Below are positions 1 to 5,174 of a stretch of DNA of 5,211 nucleotides, one piece after another (position 1 is the first letter of the stretch; every line of letters begins with the position of its first letter). The stretch lies in contig HF997889.1 in the NCBI GenBank assembly GCA_000433635.1, positions 1 to 5,211 on the forward strand. Direction: 5' to 3'. Below the pieces are notes generated by a model that was not told where the DNA came from, ran no database searches, and worked only from the letters and a program-made list of their open reading frames with translations. Source of the stretch: Ruminococcus sp. CAG:254 (GTDB lineage Bacteria > Bacillota > Clostridia > Oscillospirales > Ruminococcaceae). The position numbers and the translations under genes were made by a program.

Positions 1-30
1 GCCTCTTCAGGCGGGGGAGGATGTCACTGA
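1..30 (+). CDS. Possible 3' end of an upstream gene (partial)
   Basis: Reading from base 1 gives nine codons, ASSGGGGCH, and then TGA at 28-30. The stop lies three bases before a terminator stem, which is the usual position for the end of a gene, so this frame is preferred over the other two. Nine residues of glycine-rich tail are not enough to name a family. The gene body lies outside the window, and the call rests mainly on the terminator placement. Confidence 0.3.
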   Translation, partial: ASSGGGGCH

Positions 31-33
31 CTG

Positions 34-80
34 CCGTCCTGCTGCCGCTTTTGACAGCAACGCAGGGCGGTTTTTCTTTT
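34..80 (+). terminator. Intrinsic terminator of the upstream unit
   Basis: CCGTCCTGC (34-42) pairs with GCAGGGCGG (62-70) over nine base pairs with one G-U wobble. TGC near 43 and GCA near 57 can add a short inner stem. The run TTTTTCTTTT (71-80) follows immediately. It separates the upstream gene from the phosphofructokinase promoter. Confidence 0.8.
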
Positions 81-100
81 GGAAAAAGTGAAAAATCAGA

Positions 101-129
101 TTGACATTTTTCCAAGAATCCGTTACAAT
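101..129 (+). promoter_or_regulatory. Strong sigma-A type promoter of the phosphofructokinase gene
   Basis: The -35 box TTGACA (101-106) is a perfect consensus and the -10 box TACAAT (124-129) matches five of six positions, with an optimal 17-bp spacer. Transcription should start near 136, leaving a leader of about 43 nt before the ATG at 179. No operator-like repeat is evident next to it, which fits a constitutively high glycolytic gene. That last point is inference. Confidence 0.85.
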
Positions 130-178
130 AGAAGAAGTACACTTATTTTGATTTTGATGCATAGGAAAGGGGCATTTT

Positions 179-1399
179 ATGAATATTGCAGTTGCACAGT
201 CCGGTGGGCCTACATGTGCCATTAACGCTTCTCTGGTTGGGGTATTCAGCGAGGCACTGAAAGAACCGTCTATTGATGCCATTTTTGGTTCGATCAACGG
301 CATTGAAGGCATGATTGACGACCACCTGATTGACTTGAAAACCATGATTCGTACCAACGAGGACATGGAAATGCTGCTTCAAACACCGTCTACCGTATTG
401 GGTTCTTGCCGCTATAAGCTCAAGGACTGGCACGATGACGACACCGTTTACCAGAAAATCATTCACTGTTTTGAACAGCGGCAGATTGGAGCATTCTTCT
501 ACATTGGCGGAAATGACTCCATGGATACCGTTCTGAAACTGTCAGAATACGTCAAGGAAAAGGGCTTGAATACCAAAATTATTGGCATTCCAAAGACCAT
601 TGACAACGACCTCTGCATTACCGACCACACACCGGGATTTGGCTCTGCTGCAAAATATGTGGCAACCACCATGCAGGAAATCACACGGGACAGTTCTGTT
701 TACAGTGCCCCATCTGTGACCATCGTGGAAATCATGGGACGGAATGCCGGCTGGCTGACAGCCTCTTCCGTTGTCCTCCACGCAAACGGCGAAGTTGCTC
801 CGCACCTCATCTATGTGCCGGAACGCAAGTTCTCCATCGAACAGTTCCTCGAAGATACCCGCCAGCAGATGGCAAAGCACAAGGCTGTTATCATTGCCAT
901 TTCCGAGGGCGTTGCAGACCCGGAAGCAGCTGCGTTCCAGTCTGGTGTGACCGACGAATTCGGACACAAGTACCTCTCCGGCATCGGCAAGTATCTGGAG
1001 CAGGTCGTTCGGGAACAAATCGGATGTAAGGTTCGTTCCATTGAACTGAATGTTATGCAGCGTTGCTCCTCGCATCTCTGCTCGAAAACCGACATTGACG
1101 AATCCGTTCAAATCGGAGCGGCTGGTGTTCGGGCGGCTCTGGCAGGCGAAACCGGCATTGTTATGACGTTCCGTCGGGTTTCTGACCAGCCATATGCCAT
1201 TGTTGTCAAGTCCACCAGTGCGGCAAATATCGCCAATCAGGAACGCTTCCTGCCGCCTGCTTACATCAACGATGCAGGCAACAATATTACCGAAGCGGCT
1301 TGGTCGTATTTCCTGCCGCTGATTCAGGGCGAATGCAACATTCGGCTGCACAACGGCTTGCCAGTACACTTTAAAATGCAGGAATCCGTCCTGAAATAA
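179..1399 (+). CDS. pfp: Pyrophosphate-dependent 6-phosphofructokinase
   Basis: Cytosolic glycolytic enzyme of the PfkA superfamily, predicted to interconvert fructose 6-phosphate plus PPi and fructose 1,6-bisphosphate plus Pi. The 406-residue protein opens with the phosphoryl-donor loop AVAQSGGPTCAINAS (4-18). GGNDS (110-114) has Asp where ATP enzymes have the second Gly of GGDGS, and PKTIDND (138-144) has Lys139 where ATP enzymes have Gly. Both changes mark PPi use. Asp142 is the expected catalytic base, MGRNAGW (186-192) and SEG (242-244) are substrate-site motifs, and MQRCSSH (293-299) is the C-terminal sugar-phosphate region. The length suits the short clostridial PPi-PFK group. The start is fixed by AGGAAAGGGG (163-172), six bases before the ATG. 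The gene is monocistronic, has its own promoter and converges on the metallophosphoesterase gene. Family is certain; donor specificity is inferred from the two signature residues. Confidence 0.95.
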   Translation: MNIAVAQSGGPTCAINASLVGVFSEALKEPSIDAIFGSINGIEGMIDDHLIDLKTMIRTNEDMEMLLQTPSTVLGSCRYKLKDWHDDDTVYQKIIHCFEQRQIGAFFYIGGNDSMDTVLKLSEYVKEKGLNTKIIGIPKTIDNDLCITDHTPGFGSAAKYVATTMQEITRDSSVYSAPSVTIVEIMGRNAGWLTASSVVLHANGEVAPHLIYVPERKFSIEQFLEDTRQQMAKHKAVIIAISEGVADPEAAAFQSGVTDEFGHKYLSGIGKYLEQVVREQIGCKVRSIELNVMQRCSSHLCSKTDIDESVQIGAAGVRAALAGETGIVMTFRRVSDQPYAIVVKSTSAANIANQERFLPPAYINDAGNNITEAAWSYFLPLIQGECNIRLHNGLPVHFKMQESVLK

Positions 1400-1410
1400 G
1401 CCATTCCGGC

Positions 1411-1455
1411 AAAAAGAAAAGGCTGTTCTGGTCGGTGAAAACCGACGGAACAACC
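1411..1455 (-). terminator. Strong intrinsic terminator for the minus-strand metallophosphoesterase
   Basis: Bases 1421-1436 and 1441-1455 form a long stem of about 14 pairs with one mismatch, one wobble and one bulged G, closed by a GAAA tetraloop (1437-1440). Read on the minus strand it is followed by TTTTCTTTTT (1420 to 1411), a proper U-tract. On the + strand the sequence after the stem is A-rich, so it is not a canonical terminator for the phosphofructokinase. It could still protect the 3' end of that transcript. Confidence 0.8.
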
Positions 1456-1486
1456 ATAAAAACAAAATCTTGCTTTTGCTGCAAGA
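1456..1486 (-). terminator. Weak proximal terminator hairpin of the metallophosphoesterase
   Basis: TCTTGC (1468-1473) pairs with GCAAGA (1481-1486) across a seven-base loop. On the minus strand the stem is followed by TTTTGTTTTTATGG (1467 down to 1454). It lies just downstream of the minus-strand stop and upstream of the stronger hairpin at 1411-1455, forming a tandem pair. With only six pairs it is probably partial. Confidence 0.45.
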
Positions 1487-1500
1487 CAGACACGGGAAAC

Positions 1501-2178
1501 TCAGTTCCGTTCGTCTGTCACCGGCAGCACATCTTGAAACACGGCATAAAATTTCATGGGAATAAACCGATCCATATGGCATTTTCCAAAGAACCACTTT
1601 TTATAATCGCATTCTTTGATGATGTCCTCAAAAAATGCATGGATTTCCAGCCGCTGCTGCACATCCACGCCGAGACAATCTTTCAAAGAAGCTGGCGGCT
1701 CGTGGGTGATGATATAATCCACAGTTGCCTGATTGCGGTTCAAGTTGCGAATGGCTCTCCGAATCTCGTCATGGGTCGGCTGTTCTTGCCGCCACCAATT
1801 GCCTGTATCCCTGCGGTATTCATAGTCTTGACTGTGCCCGCCGCCAAAGGCAAAATATTTCTGGTTCTCAATGGTGTAAATTTCCCCACGCTGCAAGTGA
1901 AAAATATTCGGGGCAATCAATCTTGCAACGCCGCCCCGCCAGCGAACCAGCCGATACTGTTGCAGCAAGTCAAAGTTTTCGTGACAGCCATCCACAAAAG
2001 CAATGGTATATTTCTTTTCGCTGAGCTTTTTCAGCACAGCTTGCTCTTGTTTGGAGTTGTCCCAGATAAACCCAAAATCACCGCAGACCAGCAGGATATC
2101 TCCGGCACGCAGTTTTTTCATTTCCGGCCGTTTGAATCGGCTGTAATCCCCGTGCAAATCTCCTGTTACATAAACCAT
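1501..2178 (-). CDS. Calcineurin-like metallophosphoesterase with variant metal-site motifs
   Basis: A 225-residue cytosolic protein of the calcineurin-like metallophosphoesterase fold; substrate unknown. Metal-site motifs occur in order: GDLHG (6-10; Asp7, His9), GDFGF (33-37; Asp34), DGCHENF (63-69), FGGGHS (111-116), THEPP (158-162; His159) and FFGKCH (196-201; His201). WWRQEQPT (128-135) and the THEPP context resemble a small clostridial family annotated only as metallophosphoesterase. The usual GNHE Asn is Cys65 and the first His of GHxH is Lys199, so the second metal site may be altered. The start is ATG at 2178-2176, ten bases after AGGAGGG (2195-2189). It puts the first motif at residue 6, as is normal for the fold. 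The frame stays open upstream for 83 codons, but those have no domain character. No signal peptide or membrane segment is present. It is transcribed alone, divergent from the S11-family gene. Fold assignment is firm; activity is uncertain. Confidence 0.88.
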   Translation of the reverse strand: MVYVTGDLHGDYSRFKRPEMKKLRAGDILLVCGDFGFIWDNSKQEQAVLKKLSEKKYTIAFVDGCHENFDLLQQYRLVRWRGGVARLIAPNIFHLQRGEIYTIENQKYFAFGGGHSQDYEYRRDTGNWWRQEQPTHDEIRRAIRNLNRNQATVDYIITHEPPASLKDCLGVDVQQRLEIHAFFEDIIKECDYKKWFFGKCHMDRFIPMKFYAVFQDVLPVTDERN

Positions 2179-2188
2179 GTTGCTGCTT

Positions 2189-2195
2189 CCCTCCT
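2189..2195 (-). promoter_or_regulatory. Ribosome binding site that decides the metallophosphoesterase start
   Basis: On the minus strand AGGAGGG lies ten bases before the ATG at 2178. It is the only good Shine-Dalgarno match near any in-frame start of this open frame. This rules out the longer reading that would begin at 2427. Confidence 0.75.
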
Positions 2196-2245
2196 GTTCC
2201 GTGAGCATCGAACCCCATTGTGCTTGGTTCTGCTGCTCTCTGTTT

Positions 2246-2274
2246 ATTCTATCATATTTCTGCAGAAAGGTAAA
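2246..2274 (-). promoter_or_regulatory. Candidate sigma-A promoter of the metallophosphoesterase
   Basis: On the minus strand, TTTACC (2274-2269, four of six matches to TTGACA) and TAGAAT (2251-2246, five of six to TATAAT) are separated by exactly 17 bp. The start point would be near 2239, giving a leader of about 60 nt. The spacer contains the perfect palindrome TTTCTGCAGAAA (2257-2268), a possible operator. An overlapping alternative -10, TATGAT, lacks a good partner. Confidence 0.5.
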
Positions 2275-2318
2275 TATCTTTCTCGGAAATTCCCCAAAAA
2301 ACTTAGAAAAAATACAGA

Positions 2319-2376
2319 CGTATGGCAATGCAATTTCAGAAATGAATGTTCGATTCTGTAATTGCATTACAATATG
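2319..2376. repeat. Long imperfect inverted repeat in the divergent intergenic region
   Basis: The arms 2319-2341 and 2354-2376 are complementary at 20 of 23 positions, counting one G-U wobble. The core AATGCAATTTCAGAA (2327-2341) pairs with TTCTGTAATTGCATT (2354-2368) with one mismatch. The loop is 12 bases or fewer. The left flank (about 2295-2315) is A-rich and the right flank (2377-2396) T-rich, so the hairpin is followed by a U-rich tract whichever strand is transcribed. It could be a bidirectional terminator or insulator, a structured leader or a remnant small mobile repeat. The sequence alone does not decide. Confidence 0.6.
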
Positions 2377-2442
2377 TTTCTTTTGTTTTGTTTTTGAGTT
2401 GGTGGTACTCGCTTTTTTGGAATCCATACATTATTTTACTGA

Positions 2443-2448
2443 TAAGGA
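2443..2448 (+). promoter_or_regulatory. Ribosome binding site that decides the S11-family start
   Basis: TAAGGA lies nine bases before the ATG at 2458 but directly abuts the in-frame ATG at 2449, where it could not work as a Shine-Dalgarno site. The start at 2458 is therefore preferred. It also begins a standard signal peptide with MRKKW. No convincing -35/-10 pair was found between the inverted repeat and this site. Confidence 0.65.
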
Positions 2449-2457
2449 ATGCGAATT

Positions 2458-4086
2458 ATGAGAAAAAAATGGAACATCTTGCAGCGGCTGCTGCCGTTGC
2501 TCCTCACGTTTGGAATCCTGCTGTCCTTTTGCAGCCTTCCTGCAAAGGCGTTTGCCTTTACGCCGCCGTTCACCATTCAAAGTGAATCCGGCATTGTCCT
2601 GAATTTGGATACCAATATGATCATCTATGAAAAAAACGCTGACAAACAGCAGATGCCAGCACATCTGGCACAGATTGTTACAGCTCTGGTTGTATTGGAT
2701 GCCTGCGACGATTTGGACGGCACAAAAATTACCATGTCCCAGAATCCGATGTCTTACTTCTATGACTATACCAATCAGGAAGATGTCCGCTATGCCGATA
2801 TTATGGCTGGCGACACGTTCTCTGTTCGGGAATATCTATATGCCATGCTGCTGGAGTCCTCCTGTGAAAGTGCAGAAATTCTGGCGGATTATTTCGGCGA
2901 TGGCAATGAAGTGCAGTTCGTGAAGAAGATGAACGAAAAAGCCGCAGAAATTGGCTGCGTTGGCACAAACTTCACGAATCCGACCGGACTATATGACAGT
3001 TACCAGATTACAACAGCACGGGATATGCTGAAGATTACGCAGTACGCCCTGCAAAACGATACGTTCAAGGAAATTGCAACCACTGCATCGTATGTTCCCA
3101 CTTCTAAAAATGCCAATCACCCTGCATCCAATTCCCTGAAGTGGATGCACACCAACACCATGATGGATGAAACTGACCAGTATTATTATAAGGGAGCTGC
3201 TGGCATTAAAACAGGCAACCTTGAATCCTACGGCAGAAACATCATTACTATGGCAACAAAGGGCGATATTTCCTATCTGCTGATTCTGATGAAAGCACCA
3301 TTCGATGATGAAGATGGAGAACTACAATATTACCACATGGAAGATGCTACCAACCTACTAGACTGGGCATTCAAAGACTTCTCCTATGTGACCCTCGTCA
3401 AGAATGATGAAGAACTGGCAGAAGTTCCGGTCGAAAGTGCGGCAGGAAATGACTATGTGCTTGTACGTCCGGAATCCGACTGTATCACGCTGTGGTGTAC
3501 AGATGTGGACACCTCTGCCATTCAGAAAAACATCAACCTACAGGAAAACGTCCATGCTCCGATTGAAAAGGGACAGCAGCTCGGCACACTCGAACTGAAA
3601 TTCTCCGGCGAAGTAATTGACACCGTTCCGCTGGTTTCGGTCAGCAGTGTCAAGCGTTCTACAGTAAAACAGAATCTCAACGCCCTGAGAGAATTCCCGC
3701 ATTCTAAAATGATGCTGTATAGTATCTTGGTTGCAACTGCTCTGACACTGATTTATATTGCTCGCTGTGCAAATGCAGCGTATCAGTGCCGGAAAAAGGC
3801 AATCGAAGAAAAGTCTGTACATCTGATTCCAAAGGCAGTTCGGATTGAGAACAACAACCAGAAGAACTGGAAACGTTCTTCGGATACGGTGTTCTATCAT
3901 CGCCCTGAACCATCGGAACAGTCGCAATCCCAATCCACAAAATCTGCAACCAAAAAAAATCCGCAGGCAACACAAAAGCCAAGAACCACCACTGCTACTA
4001 CTGCCACCACCAGAAAACGCAGCACTTCCCCCTCTCAAAAAACGATGCCAAAGCGAAGCGACACTTCTTATACCCGAAAAAAATAA
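2458..4086 (+). CDS. Peptidase S11 (D-alanyl-D-alanine carboxypeptidase, DacA/DacF-like) family protein, probably catalytically dead
   Basis: A 542-residue exported, membrane-anchored protein. Residues 1-33 form a signal peptide (MRKKW, hydrophobic core, cleavage near AKA/AFA). The S11 penicillin-binding domain spans about 38-305 and a PBP5_C-like beta domain about 310-397. A transmembrane helix lies near 418-436, followed by a Lys/Arg/Ser/Thr/Gln-rich tail to 542. S11 enzymes trim the terminal D-Ala of peptidoglycan stem peptides using SxxK, SxN and KTG. Here KTG (251-253, in GIKTG) is intact, but the SxxK site reads HLAQ (His69, Gln72 within PAHLAQIVTALVVLD) and SxN reads SSC (134-136, in AMLLESSCESAEILAD). 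The nucleophile Ser and general-base Lys are missing, so transpeptidase-type catalysis is not expected. The frame is intact and the fold residues well kept, arguing for a maintained pseudoenzyme, perhaps a peptidoglycan-binding or scaffold protein. It lies upstream of the popT-like gene, separated by a terminator-like hairpin. Family firm; loss of activity inferred. Confidence 0.92.
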   Translation: MRKKWNILQRLLPLLLTFGILLSFCSLPAKAFAFTPPFTIQSESGIVLNLDTNMIIYEKNADKQQMPAHLAQIVTALVVLDACDDLDGTKITMSQNPMSYFYDYTNQEDVRYADIMAGDTFSVREYLYAMLLESSCESAEILADYFGDGNEVQFVKKMNEKAAEIGCVGTNFTNPTGLYDSYQITTARDMLKITQYALQNDTFKEIATTASYVPTSKNANHPASNSLKWMHTNTMMDETDQYYYKGAAGIKTGNLESYGRNIITMATKGDISYLLILMKAPFDDEDGELQYYHMEDATNLLDWAFKDFSYVTLVKNDEELAEVPVESAAGNDYVLVRPESDCITLWCTDVDTSAIQKNINLQENVHAPIEKGQQLGTLELKFSGEVIDTVPLVSVSSVKRSTVKQNLNALREFPHSKMMLYSILVATALTLIYIARCANAAYQCRKKAIEEKSVHLIPKAVRIENNNQKNWKRSSDTVFYHRPEPSEQSQSQSTKSATKKNPQATQKPRTTTATTATTRKRSTSPSQKTMPKRSDTSYTRKK

Positions 4087-4094
4087 CCTTGCTC

Positions 4095-4145
4095 AAAAAC
4101 GCTGTTTCAGCTGTTCTCATCCATGCAACCGGAACAGCGTTTTTC
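4095..4145 (+). terminator. Terminator-like hairpin after the S11-family gene, with two possible pairings
   Basis: AAAAACGCTGTT (4095-4106) pairs perfectly with AACAGCGTTTTT (4133-4144), ending in a T-run. A second copy of the left arm, GCTGTTC (4110-4116), can instead pair with GAACAGC (4132-4138) to give a shorter hairpin still followed by GTTTTT. The outer stem has a long 24-base loop, so termination may be partial, allowing some readthrough into the DUF368 gene. Confidence 0.65.
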
Positions 4146-4182
4146 TATGATTCTCCCATTCCAAAAAAATGAAACAAAACAA

Positions 4183-4189
4183 GAAAGGA
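4183..4189 (+). promoter_or_regulatory. Ribosome binding site that decides the DUF368 start
   Basis: GAAAGGA lies nine bases before the ATG at 4199. The in-frame ATG at 4169 has only terminator sequence and an A-run in front of it and no Shine-Dalgarno match. The 4199 start gives MKKIITFIHGF, so the protein begins directly with the conserved first helix. Confidence 0.7.
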
Positions 4190-4198
4190 TTCCCAAAT

Positions 4199-5086
4199 AT
4201 GAAAAAAATCATCACCTTCATTCATGGATTCTGTATGGCATTGGCTGACAGTGTTCCAGGCGTTTCCGGTGGAACAGTTGCGTTCCTGCTGGGCTTTTAT
4301 GACCGTTTTGTTGACTCTCTGGATGACCTGATTTCCGGCACAAAAGAAAAGCGAATTGCTGCACTGCGTTACCTCATCAAATTGGGCATTGGCTGGGGCA
4401 TTGGTTTTCTCTCAGCGGTTCTGGTACTGGCAAACGTCTTTGAAAGTCACATCTACTTGATTTCCTCGCTGTTTATGGGCTTTATTCTTTTCGCCATTCC
4501 GGTCGTTATCATGGAGGAAAAGCAGTGCCTGAAAGAGCAAATCAGCCGGATTTTCTTTGTTCTGATTGGCATTGCAGTGGTTTCCGTGATTACTTATCTG
4601 ACCTCTTCCGGCGATGGTGCAAACATCAGCCTGACGCATCCGAATGTTGGAACATTCCTGTATGTCTTTGTCTGCGGAGCAATTGCAATTTGTGCGATGG
4701 TACTGCCGGGCATTTCCGGTTCTACGCTGCTGCTGATTTTCGGGATTTACGTTCCGATCATCACCGCCATCAAAGACTTTTTGCACTTGAATTTCAGTGC
4801 ATTTCCGACAGTTTTTGTATTTGGTCTGGGTGTTTTAACGGGAATTGTTGCCATCATTAAAATCATTCGGAATGCATTGGACAAGCATCGGGCAGCAACG
4901 GTTTACTTGATTATTGGCTTGATGATTGGGTCACTGTATGCCATTGTGATGGGGCCAACCACACTGGACGACCCACAACCGCATCTCACCATTCACACAT
5001 TCAGCATTTTATTCTTCCTGATTGGTGGAGTGGTCATTATTGGAATGCAGGCAATGAAAAAACTTTCTGAGCAAAAAGATGCCTGA
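4199..5086 (+). CDS. popT: DUF368 family membrane protein, predicted undecaprenyl-phosphate translocase (PopT type)
   Basis: A 295-residue polytopic membrane protein of the DUF368 family. Members have been described as polyprenyl-phosphate translocases (PopT) that return the C55-P carrier from the outer to the inner leaflet of the membrane for reuse in wall-polymer synthesis. The family signature is present twice: ALADSVPGVSGGTVAFLLGF (14-33) and AMVLPGISGSTLLLIFGIY (166-184). This shows the internal duplication with re-entrant PG(V/I)SGxT loops. Hydrophobic segments lie near 60-81, 84-104, 116-135, 150-170, 172-192, 201-222, 233-252 and 267-285. The tail is short and charged (KKLSEQKDA). The length is normal. 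A terminator-like hairpin precedes the gene; TATGAT (4146-4151) could be a -10 box but has only a poor -35 partner, so promoter or readthrough expression is open. A strong terminator follows. Family assignment is confident; transport direction and substrate rest on family knowledge. Confidence 0.92.
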   Translation: MKKIITFIHGFCMALADSVPGVSGGTVAFLLGFYDRFVDSLDDLISGTKEKRIAALRYLIKLGIGWGIGFLSAVLVLANVFESHIYLISSLFMGFILFAIPVVIMEEKQCLKEQISRIFFVLIGIAVVSVITYLTSSGDGANISLTHPNVGTFLYVFVCGAIAICAMVLPGISGSTLLLIFGIYVPIITAIKDFLHLNFSAFPTVFVFGLGVLTGIVAIIKIIRNALDKHRAATVYLIIGLMIGSLYAIVMGPTTLDDPQPHLTIHTFSILFFLIGGVVIIGMQAMKKLSEQKDA

Positions 5087-5090
5087 CATC

Positions 5091-5104
5091 CAGATACCAG
5101 ATAC
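5091..5104 (+). repeat. Two tandem copies of CAGATAC
   Basis: CAGATAC at 5091-5097 is repeated exactly at 5098-5104, just after the stop of the DUF368 gene. It is too short to assign a function and may be a simple slippage duplication. The second copy creates TACAAT (5102-5107), but no matching -35 box lies at a suitable distance. Confidence 0.5.
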
Positions 5105-5120
5105 AATAGAATCATAGAGC

Positions 5121-5163
5121 AAATCCCGACAGAACAACTGATAATGGTTCTGTCGGGATTTTT
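5121..5163 (+). terminator. Strong intrinsic terminator of the DUF368 gene
   Basis: AAATCCCGACAGAAC (5121-5135) pairs perfectly over 15 bp with GTTCTGTCGGGATTT (5147-5161) around an 11-base loop, and the T-run continues to 5163. It ends the + strand unit. On the minus strand only three T follow the stem, so bidirectional action is doubtful. Confidence 0.9.
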
Positions 5164-5174
5164 GGTTGCAGGAA

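Noticed and set aside
542..1597. A 351-codon open frame on the minus strand opposite the phosphofructokinase
   Set aside because: It lies antisense to a highly conserved enzyme, has no recognisable domain or Shine-Dalgarno site, and is Cys/Arg/Asn-rich as expected for a mirror of a well-coded gene.
1435..2361. A 308-codon + strand frame opposite the metallophosphoesterase
   Set aside because: It is the shadow of a gene with ordered active-site motifs. Its own translation has no family character, and it starts inside a terminator hairpin.
2357..2371. TGTAAT-TGC-ATTACA as a -10 region or known operator for the S11-family gene
   Set aside because: TACAAT at 2368-2373 looks like a -10 box, but no acceptable -35 lies 16-18 bp upstream and no TG extension is present. 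The dyad is better described as part of the larger inverted repeat.
2179..2427. An 83-codon N-terminal extension of the metallophosphoesterase
   Set aside because: The frame is open by chance through the AT-rich intergenic region and the inverted repeat. The strong ribosome binding site and the position of GDLHG near the start of the fold support the start at 2178.
4169..4198. Ten extra residues at the start of the DUF368 protein
   Set aside because: No Shine-Dalgarno site precedes 4169, whereas GAAAGGA precedes 4199 at a good distance, and the family begins at about MKKIITFIHGF.
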